A stretch of 64,000 nucleotides of DNA from an uncultured Alteromonadaceae bacterium (GCA_947501935.1 CANMXU010000006.1:62001-126000), one strand, 5' to 3'; counted from the stretch's first letter, positions 28,553 to 37,494 are shown. Made by a program: numbers and translations. Notes: generated from the sequence alone by a model not told the origin.

Positions 28553-30838
28553 TTATTTATTTGCATTACTTAGTTGTACCTTTAATTGTTCAACCACCTC
28601 AGGTGGAGCAACTTCACTTAACTGTTCAATGCATTTCGATGCGCGATTTTTGGCATACTTAACCTGCATATCACACAGCGCATATAAATGACGCGGATTC
28701 TGGCTTACTTGGTAAGCTTTGCTTAGTGAACGTTGAGCTTCATTCACATCAAATTTTTCTAACATCAGACCTAACACGTAATGATATTGGCCATTATTAG
28801 GTGCCCGTTGAGTAGCAAGCTTTAAGTTATCAATTGCATCATTCGTTTGGCCTTTTCGCAGATATGAAAGCCCGAGGCTATAGGGGATTTGAGCATTGTT
28901 ATACGCAGCATTTTTCCCTTGATTAAGCACCGCGATAGATTTTGCTTCATCTTGGTTTGAGCGACGGTAAGTTTCTGACAAGTTCACATAGGCCTGAGCA
29001 AAATTAGGCTCTAATCGAATACTGGTTTTAAACGCTGTTTCAGCCTTTTCCCATAAGCCTTGATTAGCATAAACGGTACCAATATTGTTATGAGAAAAAC
29101 CGCGGTCGTTATTAAATTCTTGAACGCTAATATATTCATCAAGTGCGGGTTGCATTAATTCTTTTTGCTCATCTGTCAGCTGTGGCCATAACAATAGCAA
29201 TGAATAAGCAGCTTCAACCCGAACAGACAACACTTTATCTTTTAATAGCGGTGCCAAAATTCTCCAACGCTCATTTAAAGCAATACTATCCGCCCCTCGT
29301 GCAGCGCCAAGTCGAACAAATTCATTCGGGTCTCTTGCCCCACGAGCTATAGCAATGAGACTATTTTTATCTGATAAAGGCGACATACGCTCAAGAGCTG
29401 AAGCTCTAATAATTGGCGTGTTAGCTTTATTTTGTGCAACATGTGAAAGCGCTTGAGAAGCTTGTAGATAACCATTATCAATAGCACTAAATACGGGGGC
29501 AAAATGCTCTTGTGATTGAGTTGGTGAATCTGGGTACCAAGATTTCAATAACGAAGCGCTCCATGAAGAGTCCTTCTCGCTATGACAGTTTAAACAAGTA
29601 TCTGGGGTGCCAAGCTTTTCTGCTAAATCAGATCTCGGAACATGCCACGCATGATCACGTCTTTCATCAACTTGCATGTAGGTTGTTTCAGGCATATGAC
29701 AATTAACACACTGAGCGCCTTCTGAGTTTTCCTGGTGCTGATGATGTGAAGTGGCTGCATATGTTGTTGCAGTATGGCATTGCAGACAGAGAGCTTCTTT
29801 GGGAATAATTAATTCATTAGAGTGAGGGTCGTGACAATTAGTACAGGCAACACCATTTTGGCTCATTTTACTTTGTACAAAAGAGCCAAAAACAAAAACT
29901 TCATCATATATTTGACCGTCAGCATGGTACTGATTGCTGTTAATTAAACTCAACATATATCGTTCACCAAAAGCGTTACCGTCAACATGATTATTATCAC
30001 TGATCTGCACATGTCGACTGTGACATTGCGCACAAACTAACAATTGCTGAGTTGGTACAATTTCTTCAGGAAACAATGTATTTTTGCCAGCTCTTTTTAC
30101 CCATTGGTTGACTGGCTTTGATAGATTTCGATTAAACCCCTGCGATTTATCTTCACTGTTTTTTACAAAATTTAAGTGTACACTCGCCGGCCCATGGCAG
30201 GCTTCACAACCAACATTTATTTCACTAAACGTTGTATTGTAAGTGTTAGTTGCTAAATCAAAATTTTTCTTAACATTGGTGGAATGACAATCTGCGCACA
30301 TGTAATTCCAATTCTGGCCCGTATTTGTCCAGAAAAACTCATCACGACTGTCTGTAAATTCAGGGTATAGGTGAAACCAACGCTGGCCACCTTGTGAAGC
30401 TTCGCGGTCGTCCCATGCATAAGGGATCAGCTGAATACGGCCATCGTCGAATTCAACCATATATTGTTGTAATGGATACACACCAAAAGTATATTTAATT
30501 TGGTAATCAGAAAATTTCCCATCAGCACCTTTTATGTTTACCCAATAAGCATCGCCTTTACGAAAAAATTTATTTATTTCATTGTTAAAGCCAAATTCGA
30601 CATTATCAAAATCACCTTTCACTGCGTCGGGTTTTGCATGTCGCATTGCCATATCATGATGAGAGCCTTGCCATTTTTTAGATTCAGCTTGATGACAACC
30701 TGCGCAAATTTCACTACCAACATAGCTTGCTTGACTACCTTCAATGTGATGTTCCGCTTTTTCAGCGACAGTAGCAGCTTTTACTTGGATGGACATGAAG
30801 CAAACGGCTAACATTAAAAATTTAAATAAATTATTCAC
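28553..30838 (-). CDS. Octahaem c-type cytochrome with TPR tail
   Basis: Signal peptide (about 1-21), then eight CxxCH haem-binding motifs (CAGCH, CADCH, CEACH, CAQCH, CTNCH, CLQCH, CVNCH, CLNCH) within residues about 43-420. HEAT-like helices (about 470-570) and at least three TPR repeats (about 580-740) follow. It should be a periplasmic multihaem redox protein whose tail binds partners. Its substrate is not readable; the haem spacing is unlike NrfA. The start overlaps the SUMF1-like gene by eight bases. A close paralogue lies at 44965-47271. Confidence 0.9.
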   Translation of the reverse strand: MNNLFKFLMLAVCFMSIQVKAATVAEKAEHHIEGSQASYVGSEICAGCHQAESKKWQGSHHDMAMRHAKPDAVKGDFDNVEFGFNNEINKFFRKGDAYWVNIKGADGKFSDYQIKYTFGVYPLQQYMVEFDDGRIQLIPYAWDDREASQGGQRWFHLYPEFTDSRDEFFWTNTGQNWNYMCADCHSTNVKKNFDLATNTYNTTFSEINVGCEACHGPASVHLNFVKNSEDKSQGFNRNLSKPVNQWVKRAGKNTLFPEEIVPTQQLLVCAQCHSRHVQISDNNHVDGNAFGERYMLSLINSNQYHADGQIYDEVFVFGSFVQSKMSQNGVACTNCHDPHSNELIIPKEALCLQCHTATTYAATSHHQHQENSEGAQCVNCHMPETTYMQVDERRDHAWHVPRSDLAEKLGTPDTCLNCHSEKDSSWSASLLKSWYPDSPTQSQEHFAPVFSAIDNGYLQASQALSHVAQNKANTPIIRASALERMSPLSDKNSLIAIARGARDPNEFVRLGAARGADSIALNERWRILAPLLKDKVLSVRVEAAYSLLLLWPQLTDEQKELMQPALDEYISVQEFNNDRGFSHNNIGTVYANQGLWEKAETAFKTSIRLEPNFAQAYVNLSETYRRSNQDEAKSIAVLNQGKNAAYNNAQIPYSLGLSYLRKGQTNDAIDNLKLATQRAPNNGQYHYVLGLMLEKFDVNEAQRSLSKAYQVSQNPRHLYALCDMQVKYAKNRASKCIEQLSEVAPPEVVEQLKVQLSNANK

Positions 30839-31691
30839 TTATATCGTCCATTGCTAAGCGAAAGCCAATATCAGGCATCCGAACATTACTAGTTGCGCCA
30901 TCACGACGATACACTTGTGACTCATTGGCGTTAAATTCATAACCACTGCCACGGACAACTTTTAAACTGGTCGCTTCATTGGGTAAGCCTAGACTATAAA
31001 TAGGATTTACACGGGATGCTTTGCTGTAAAGGTCAAGATTCATATCGTCTTGACAGAACTCCCATACGTTACCCGTCATATCGTAAAGACCAAGCTCATT
31101 AGGCTTTTTAAGGCCAACTGGATGCAATTTTCTCGTTGAATTTTTAGCATACCATGCAACTTCATCAATGTTATTTGAACCACTGTATTTATAGCCTTGA
31201 GATTTAGTACCGCCTTTTGCAGCAAACTCCCATTCTGCTTCAGTTGGCAAACGAAACGTCTGCCCTGTTATATCATTTAATCGCGTGATAAAGCTTTGCA
31301 TGTTTTTCCAACTTATATTGTTAACAGGACATGCGTTACATTTAAAGTAACTTAAATTCCATCCCATAACAGCAGAAAATAATTCTTGAGTAACTTCAGT
31401 TTTCGCAATATAAAAGCCATCCAAGGTCACTGTATGCGCCGGTTTTTCTCTATCACCAGCTTCTTCTTCATCCGTGCCCATAACAAAAGAGCTTGTGTTT
31501 ACTTTCACCATGTTATTTCGTAGCTGAAGAGTTAGTTCATCAGCCATAGCATCAGTAATTTTATTTGCTTCAACGGCATAAGAACTTAATGCTGTGGCAC
31601 AGTAGAATATTAAAATTAAAAAGGCGTTAGCTTGCCACTGCTTGTTTATTTGAATGTTATTCGGTTTTATCATGGTTTCACTCATCAACAT
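30831..31691 (-). CDS. SUMF1/FGE-fold protein, probably not an active FGE
   Basis: The protein has a secretion signal and the FGE-sulfatase fold: FVMGTDEEEAGDREKPAHTV, FRLPTEAEWEFAAKGG, YDMTGNVWEFCQDD and a final GFRLA. In real formylglycine-generating enzymes two Cys lie in the segment before GFR; here it reads ESQVYRRDGATSN with no Cys, so sulfatase activation by this protein is unlikely. It may modify or scaffold the octahaem cytochrome, whose gene it overlaps by eight bases. The ATG at 31691 lacks a ribosome binding site; the ATG at 31673 (residue 7) has GAG about eight bases upstream and gives a cleaner signal peptide. First gene after the promoter at 31735-31789. Confidence 0.85.
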   Translation of the reverse strand: MLMSETMIKPNNIQINKQWQANAFLILIFYCATALSSYAVEANKITDAMADELTLQLRNNMVKVNTSSFVMGTDEEEAGDREKPAHTVTLDGFYIAKTEVTQELFSAVMGWNLSYFKCNACPVNNISWKNMQSFITRLNDITGQTFRLPTEAEWEFAAKGGTKSQGYKYSGSNNIDEVAWYAKNSTRKLHPVGLKKPNELGLYDMTGNVWEFCQDDMNLDLYSKASRVNPIYSLGLPNEATSLKVVRGSGYEFNANESQVYRRDGATSNVRMPDIGFRLAMDDISE

Positions 31692-31734
31692 TTAGCTATA
31701 TAGCTTTTGCTGTGTTTCGTTAAGTCTTGACGTT

Positions 31735-31789
31735 AATATAGCCAATAAAGGTATTATTTAATGTGTGACATTTTCATCAGAAAGTGTGA
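31735..31789 (-). promoter_or_regulatory. Direct-repeat promoter of the SUMF1-cytochrome-MoxR-Bat run
   Basis: Read on the minus strand: TCACACT (31789-31783) and TCACACA followed by T (31768-31762), 21 bp apart, then TATATT (31740-31735) 21 bases beyond. The start codon is 44-62 bases from the -10, depending on which ATG is used. Confidence 0.65.
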
Positions 31790-31827
31790 TTAAAGAGTAG
31801 TTAAATTAAAATCTTGTTCCACAAAAA

Positions 31828-31855
31828 AACAAAGACTAGCGAGCTAGTCTTTGTT
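31828..31855 (-). terminator. Rho-independent terminator of the sulfatase gene
   Basis: A near-perfect 12-bp stem (31828-31839 with 31844-31855) around a four-base loop is followed on the minus strand by a run of seven T. It lies 15 bases past the sulfatase stop and insulates the next operon. Confidence 0.85.
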
Positions 31856-31869
31856 GCTTTAAGGTTTGT

Positions 31870-33453
31870 TTACTTATTGGTTGTATTTTCCCAAATTTCT
31901 AATTGTTCAACTACGCTATCGAATGTCCAATCACCAGGTACTTGTGATGGTGGATATTCTTTAAATGTATGTAAAAACTTAATTACTTCAGAAGCAGCAG
32001 GAGCCATCATATACATACGGTTTGCCCACCAAGCTTCATATGAACCAGATTCATCAGCAGCAATCTCATAAGGGTCTTGACGTAAGTTGGTAATTGAAGG
32101 CGCACGACGTTTTTCAAGTTGGCAAAACCATACACTCATGCCTTCACAATCTTGCTCTAACCATAAGAACTTCCAATCATCCATTCGAATACCAGCAACA
32201 TCACCACTGTCTGTAGCATAAATGAATTGCTTTCTAGGCCAGTTTTTATTGTTATCTCTAGTCGTATTTTTGCCTTTAATTAATTCAGGTAACAAATTAT
32301 AACCATCAAGTTTGTTTTTATACTTACGGCCATTCATCGTTGTGCCTTTTGCTAACTGTTCCTTAATTTTAGGATTACCAGCAGCAGCTAGGAATGTAGG
32401 AGCCCAATCGTTATGTGCAGCCATTTCATTAACAATTTGACCTGCTGGAATTTTAGCTGGCCAGCGAACTAAAGCGGGTACTCGAAAACCACCTTCCCAC
32501 GTAGTATTTTTTTCACCTTTATAGCGGTTAGTACCACCATCAGGCCAAGTGAATTTTTCTGCGCCGTTATCTGTCGAATACATAACGATGGTATTATCAG
32601 CAATTTTTAAGTCGTCTAATTTATCTAATAATTGACCAACATGACCGTCATGCTCAACCATGCCATCGCCGTATAGACCACCTCGTTTTGAAATACCCTT
32701 TGTCTCTTCTTTTAAGTGAGTCCATACATGCATTCTTGAAGCATTCCACCAAACAAAAAATGGTTTTTTCTCTACATGAGCTTTGTCGATAAATTTAAGC
32801 GCATGAGACAAAAATTCTTCATCTGCTGTTTCCATACGTTTTTTAGTAAGTGGGCCAGTATCTTTTAATTTACCATCAGAGAAAGCATGAATAACACCAC
32901 GAGGACTAAATTGTTTCACTTGCTCTTTAGTCATGAACTTATTGTAATCTTCGTTCTCTGGCTCTTCTTCAGCATTTAAATGGTATAAATTACCAAAAAA
33001 CTCATCAAAACCGTGATTTGTAGGTAAATGTTCATCTTGGTCGCCGAAGTGATTTTTACCAAACTGCCCAGTAACATAACCTAAAGGTTTTAACATACCA
33101 GCAATAGTAATGTCGTCTTCTCTAGCTCCTTCTTTAGCTCCTGGCAAACCAACTTTAGTTAAACCCGTTCGCATTGGGTGTTGACCGAAAATAAATGCTG
33201 CACGACCGGCAGTACATGAGTTTTCGCCATAATAATCAGTAAATAAAGCACCTTCTTTAGCAATTCTATCGATATTAGGCGTCCAATGTCCTGCTTGCCC
33301 CATTGTATATGCAGAGATATTATCTTGACCAATATCATCTCCCCAAATAGCTAAAATATTAGGACGTGAAGTATCTGTAGTTGCAAATGCGGCACTTGAG
33401 AGTGCTAATAATCCTGCAGTAAGTAACGATAAGTTAAAGCTTTTCTTTTTCAT
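31870..33453 (-). CDS. Secreted sulfatase (Cys-type, formylglycine)
   Basis: Signal peptide (1-24). Type I sulfatase fold with the full active site: Ca-binding DD in WGDDIGQDN (39-40), the nucleophile motif CTAGR at 80-84 (Cys80 to be converted to formylglycine), GKNHFGD, DNGAEKF and the downstream GGTNRYKGEK. It should hydrolyse sulfate esters in the periplasm or outside; the natural substrate, possibly an algal polysaccharide or small aryl sulfate, is not readable. Because the neighbouring SUMF1-like protein lacks the FGE cysteines, a maturase must lie elsewhere. It has its own promoter (33522-33596) and terminator (31828-31855). Length 527 is typical. Confidence 0.92.
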   Translation of the reverse strand: MKKKSFNLSLLTAGLLALSSAAFATTDTSRPNILAIWGDDIGQDNISAYTMGQAGHWTPNIDRIAKEGALFTDYYGENSCTAGRAAFIFGQHPMRTGLTKVGLPGAKEGAREDDITIAGMLKPLGYVTGQFGKNHFGDQDEHLPTNHGFDEFFGNLYHLNAEEEPENEDYNKFMTKEQVKQFSPRGVIHAFSDGKLKDTGPLTKKRMETADEEFLSHALKFIDKAHVEKKPFFVWWNASRMHVWTHLKEETKGISKRGGLYGDGMVEHDGHVGQLLDKLDDLKIADNTIVMYSTDNGAEKFTWPDGGTNRYKGEKNTTWEGGFRVPALVRWPAKIPAGQIVNEMAAHNDWAPTFLAAAGNPKIKEQLAKGTTMNGRKYKNKLDGYNLLPELIKGKNTTRDNNKNWPRKQFIYATDSGDVAGIRMDDWKFLWLEQDCEGMSVWFCQLEKRRAPSITNLRQDPYEIAADESGSYEAWWANRMYMMAPAASEVIKFLHTFKEYPPSQVPGDWTFDSVVEQLEIWENTTNK

Positions 33454-33521
33454 GGCATTTCCCTTAATTAAATAGGTTTAGTTATTGGTTACGTTATGTC
33501 TCTGTGTAACCAGTAATCATA

Positions 33522-33596
33522 TTATTAATTTATTCCGATTAAACTTATGTGTTCTACTAACTTATTTATGTGTGCTGTTCTACGATTTAAGTGTAC
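33522..33596 (-). promoter_or_regulatory. Direct-repeat promoter of the sulfatase gene (three copies)
   Basis: Read on the minus strand: GTACACT (33596-33590), GCACACA (33575-33569) and GAACACA (33554-33548), each 21 bp apart. A TAATAA hexamer (33527-33522) follows 20 bases beyond the last. The predicted leader is about 60 bases. The extra distal copy is unique among the seven promoters. Confidence 0.62.
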
Positions 33597-33830
33597 TGCC
33601 TACACAACAACAGTGCGATAAATCACAACTACAACATCTTACATCATGCAACAAATAGTAACACTTAAAATAACTAATTAATTTGTAACACAAAAGTATC
33701 GGCAACATCACTTTTTTGAAATATCCCTTAAAGTATTGCTTCTTCGTATTAATCCACCATATTTATACACTTATATTTGCTACACTCGACTGAGTAAGAA
33801 ATATAAGCTAAGAAGCTAGCGCCAAATTTA
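33597..33830. other. Divergent intergenic region, phosphatase side
   Basis: AT-rich spacer between the sulfatase promoter and the phosphatase gene. CTACACA (33600-33606) and AATCACA (33621-33627) are 21 bp apart in the plus direction, but no -10 sits at the spacing used elsewhere. No small gene is supported. The phosphatase promoter itself could not be placed. Confidence 0.4.
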
Positions 33831-33842
33831 ATGAGGTTATAC

Positions 33843-35582
33843 ATGAGAGAGAAAATAAAAACGAGTCTATTCTTTGGCGTACTAATGGTTATGCCTTCAA
33901 TCAATTCTTTCGCTGTGTTAGCGCAACAACCAAAATTGATTTTACAAATTACAGTTGATCAACTCAGAGCTGACTTACCCAAAAAGTATCGTCATCATAT
34001 GGGAGGGAAAGGGTTTAACTATTTATATAACTCTGGTGTTGAATACCTTAATGCTAACCACCTTCATGCGAACACCGAGACCATTGTTGGTCATACAACA
34101 TTAGCTACAGGTGCGACTCCGGCCATTCATGGCATGGTGGGCAATATATGGTATAACCGAAGCTTAAATCGCTTAGTTTATAATGTTGAAGATGAGAACT
34201 TTCCCATTTTAAGTAAAAATGCTGATGTAGACAAAAACGTTGAGATCGATCCAACACAGAAAAAAGCACGTTCATCTGGACGTTCACCGGTCAATATTAA
34301 TGTATCAACATTTTCTGATGAACTTGCTTTATTCACTGCTAATAAAGCGAAAATTTTTAGTGTTTCAGTAAAAGATAGAAGTGCGATAGCGATGGCTGGC
34401 CATAAAGGTAAAGCGTTTTGGTTTTCAAAAAGTTCAGGAGACTTTATCACAAGTAGTTATTACTATGACACTTACCCTAGCTGGGTGAGCGCATGGAATA
34501 ATAACAATTATGAAAAATTTTACGAAAATACAGCATGGTCACTGAGTTTAGATAAAAGCAAATACTTGATGGCAGACAAAGATGAACAAGCAGGCGAAGT
34601 AAAGTTCCCGCTTTTTAATAACATTTTTCCACATCACTATGGCGATTTAAGCAATAAGTACTTCAATACATTTTTAACCTTAAGCCCTGCTGGAGACGAA
34701 TTAACAGTCAAGTTTGCAAAATCAATTATCGAAGAAGAAAACCTTGGCGCTGATGATATTACTGATTACTTATCAGTGAGTTTATCGTCTACTGATTATG
34801 TAGGTCATGTTTTTGGTCCTTCCAGTTTAGAAATGGAAGACAACTTAATTCGTTTAGATAAATCATTAGCAAACTTATTAAATTATGTTCATGAGAAAGT
34901 CGGTTTAGAGAATACGCTCATCGTATTATCAGCAGATCATGGCGGGGCTGATACTGTAGCAGCGAACCAAAGTAATGGCCTTACAGCAAAACATGTAGCT
35001 TTACCTGACTGGAAAAGCTTGTTTGCCAGCTCATCATTAAAAAACAAAGTTAAAGACCCTTCATCTGTCTTACTAAGTTATAGCCACCCTTATGTTTATT
35101 TAGATCATAAAAAAATTAAGCAACTGGGTCTAGACCTTAAAGATGTACAACAAGAGCTAGCTGATATACTAAGTAAAAACGAATCTATCGAAGTCGCCAT
35201 ACCTAGCTACAAAATAAAAAATGGAATACACCCAAACAACTCTATATATCGTTCAATTGCAAATAACTATAATGAAAAACGCTCTGGTGATATTCATCTT
35301 GTTTTTAAACCCAATTATTTTATTAACGACATGGACGGTTTAAAAGTTGCAGCTCATCATGGTTCTCCGTGGCGATATGACACACATGTACCGATCATTT
35401 TTTCAGGAAAGTGTATTGAAAGTAAGCAAGTAACTAAAAATGTATCCACTCTTGATATTTCAACGACATTAGCTGCGATTATCGGAACAAAAATGCCAAG
35501 TGGTAGTACAGGAAATATCTTAACAGAAGCAATCAATACACTTACCCCAAATAAATGTTTGCCTGCTGCAACGGTATTTTAA
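33843..35582 (+). CDS. PafA-type secreted alkaline phosphatase
   Basis: Alkaline phosphatase superfamily enzyme with a signal peptide (about 1-27 from this start). Landmarks: metal ligand Asp in VDQLR, nucleophile Thr region NTETIVGHTTLATG, the Asn-bearing GMVGNIW, SVKDRSAI (Lys and Arg of KDR are the phosphate contacts of PafA monoesterases), STDYVGHVFGP and SADHGG with zinc ligands. The KDR pair favours phosphomonoesterase over phosphodiesterase activity. I chose the ATG at 33843: TGAGG lies seven bases upstream, whereas the in-frame ATG at 33831 has no ribosome binding site. Divergent from the sulfatase, suggesting joint use in scavenging sulfate and phosphate esters. Confidence 0.88.
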   Translation: MREKIKTSLFFGVLMVMPSINSFAVLAQQPKLILQITVDQLRADLPKKYRHHMGGKGFNYLYNSGVEYLNANHLHANTETIVGHTTLATGATPAIHGMVGNIWYNRSLNRLVYNVEDENFPILSKNADVDKNVEIDPTQKKARSSGRSPVNINVSTFSDELALFTANKAKIFSVSVKDRSAIAMAGHKGKAFWFSKSSGDFITSSYYYDTYPSWVSAWNNNNYEKFYENTAWSLSLDKSKYLMADKDEQAGEVKFPLFNNIFPHHYGDLSNKYFNTFLTLSPAGDELTVKFAKSIIEEENLGADDITDYLSVSLSSTDYVGHVFGPSSLEMEDNLIRLDKSLANLLNYVHEKVGLENTLIVLSADHGGADTVAANQSNGLTAKHVALPDWKSLFASSSLKNKVKDPSSVLLSYSHPYVYLDHKKIKQLGLDLKDVQQELADILSKNESIEVAIPSYKIKNGIHPNNSIYRSIANNYNEKRSGDIHLVFKPNYFINDMDGLKVAAHHGSPWRYDTHVPIIFSGKCIESKQVTKNVSTLDISTTLAAIIGTKMPSGSTGNILTEAINTLTPNKCLPAATVF

Positions 35583-35606
35583 CGATAAGATCGTTACAAA
35601 TTCTAA

Positions 35607-36452
35607 TTAGTCACTTTCCACCACAGTAAAGTAAGCTTGGTTATGACGGATCATCTCGGTTAATTCTAAAACATAATCAATACCACGCTCAGAATACGGT
35701 AATAAGCCCGTTGCTAAAATTTCCGGCGCTAATTCTTCTTCATTGGCTCTTAACTGCGCTCGAATGCTACGAAATACCTGATAAGCGTTATTGGTATTAA
35801 TATTAAATAAATAGCGTTCTACGGCGTGTTCAACGCTTTTAAATGCGGCTACTTCATGTTTTGCGCCAACATTTCGCCCCTGAGGCACAAGCCCGCAACC
35901 TTCGCGAAAACACCAAATACCAAAATAATTCAATCCAATGCGGGCAAAACGTGATGTGCCCCATGCCGACTCGTTAGCGGCTTGTACTAAAACTAGCTCG
36001 CTAGGAACAATATCTATTTTAAGTAATAGTTGGTGCGCTTGATGAAGTTGCGAATATTGCGCGCTAACTTTATAACGTTTGGCATTTTTGCTAAGCAGCT
36101 GTATTTCATCATCAAGTAATGGTTCTTCTAATGATAACTTATCAACAATGGTTTCAATGCGAGCTCTTAGTGCTAGTACCTTATTGTTTTGTGCTTCTAC
36201 AGCTGGGCTGATAAATGCAAAAAACTGACGTTTTTTCTCTTTCACATCAACAATGCTGGCAAAGTCAGGCAAAGTTAGTGAATGCAAAGGTTTTTCTGCA
36301 ACCACTTTGGGCTTAATTTTTTTCACTGGCGTAGCATCAGCTAGCTCTTGCTCAACTGGTTTAGTTGTTGGTTTTAAAAAGGTAAACGGTGCCAGTAAAC
36401 AAGCCACTGACGCAATCAGTATTACTGACTTAACTAAAAATGAAATTTTCAT
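35607..36452 (-). CDS. bax: Bax-like glucosaminidase-domain protein
   Basis: N-terminal membrane anchor (about 7-27), a Lys/Pro-rich linker, and a C-terminal glucosaminidase-like domain (about 120-275) with VQAANESAWGTSRFA, whose Glu is the presumed catalytic acid, and LNYFGIWCF. E. coli Bax has this layout; it is thought to cut peptidoglycan glycan strands but its role is unproven. The 281-residue length fits. It is convergent with the phosphatase gene, 24 bp away. Confidence 0.85.
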   Translation of the reverse strand: MKISFLVKSVILIASVACLLAPFTFLKPTTKPVEQELADATPVKKIKPKVVAEKPLHSLTLPDFASIVDVKEKKRQFFAFISPAVEAQNNKVLALRARIETIVDKLSLEEPLLDDEIQLLSKNAKRYKVSAQYSQLHQAHQLLLKIDIVPSELVLVQAANESAWGTSRFARIGLNYFGIWCFREGCGLVPQGRNVGAKHEVAAFKSVEHAVERYLFNINTNNAYQVFRSIRAQLRANEEELAPEILATGLLPYSERGIDYVLELTEMIRHNQAYFTVVESD

Positions 36453-36514
36453 AAAACCCTTACATTGAACTCGAAAATAAAGATATATTTTAACGCTGTA
36501 TATTCAGTAACAGC

Positions 36515-37342
36515 CTAGGCATTAAAAATGTCGTCAACAACACCTTGCTGGGCATTTTTACTTTGTAATTGCATGCCAAATATTTCACGATACAAAATGC
36601 CTTTAACATTGAAAAACAACGGTGCTAAATAGGTAAAAGCAAATAAGAATATCATCACGCCAATAACCGCTGCGCCACTACTTGCCATTAACAGTAGCGG
36701 TAAACAGGCCGCTGAAAATGCGCCCGCCAATATTAAATAAAGCCCTGCTATTTTAAACCATTGAAAACGAGTCGCTTGAATGCAAAGCCAAATGGCTTTC
36801 ATAGGGGTCATACGCTTTTCAATCACTAATGGGATTACTAAGGTTAATGACACTGCTAAAAATATTCCCGGTATGATAAGCACCATACCTAATTGAATAA
36901 GTACTGAGCTTAATAGTGAACACAAAATAACCCAGCTACTGCGCTTGAAAAAAGCAAAGATCATTGACGCTTTAGTTTTTATGCCGACGCTGTGTAAAAC
37001 CCCCATCATGTCAACACCTGCGAATAACGGACATTGCACAATAGCAACAACCATAAAAATAACGTTAATTTTTTGGCCAACATCATCAGGAATAACAAGT
37101 TGTTCATTACCGATTTCAATAGACGAGATAAGTTGGGTTAAGCCACCAAAATATTCACCCAAGGCAAAAGCAAGCCCTAAACCTAAAATATAAATAAACA
37201 ACAAACCTAAGTTGATAGAAATGCGCGACTTTAGCGTTTGCTGCCAAGCTTCTTTTAAAATAGCACGCATATCAAGGTTGTATTCACCTTTAACTGCACG
37301 CTCTAGACTGCCGCCTACTTGTAATACGGTATGTTTGTCCAC
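36515..37342 (-). CDS. Polytopic membrane protein of unknown function
   Basis: A cytoplasmic N-terminal segment of about 40 residues precedes about six hydrophobic spans (about 43-65, 90-115, 130-155, 160-178, 200-225, 228-255). No catalytic motif is seen. It resembles the BPSS1780-like group of bacterial membrane proteins, but I am not certain. It lies 62 bp upstream of bax on the same strand. The start at 37342 is plausible, and the frame is open for the full length. Confidence 0.7.
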   Translation of the reverse strand: MDKHTVLQVGGSLERAVKGEYNLDMRAILKEAWQQTLKSRISINLGLLFIYILGLGLAFALGEYFGGLTQLISSIEIGNEQLVIPDDVGQKINVIFMVVAIVQCPLFAGVDMMGVLHSVGIKTKASMIFAFFKRSSWVILCSLLSSVLIQLGMVLIIPGIFLAVSLTLVIPLVIEKRMTPMKAIWLCIQATRFQWFKIAGLYLILAGAFSAACLPLLLMASSGAAVIGVMIFLFAFTYLAPLFFNVKGILYREIFGMQLQSKNAQQGVVDDIFNA

Positions 37343-37494
37343 GATAATAAAAACACCTTTAGAATGACCAATACGAAAAATTAAAGCGCTATTATAGCCA
37401 AAGTTAGCAGTGTTTAGCTAACACCTAAATAAATCGATAGTTCAATGATTACTTTAATAATGACTTAACAAGGAAATGAGCCCATGTTGATAAG

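Noticed and set aside
30831-31691. Formylglycine-generating enzyme for the neighbouring sulfatase
   Set aside because: The catalytic cysteine positions before the GFR motif are not cysteine.
33600-33627. A plus-strand ACACA pair 21 bp apart that might drive the phosphatase
   Set aside because: The second copy is degenerate, no -10 hexamer occurs at the spacing seen in the other seven promoters, and it is more than 200 bases from the gene.
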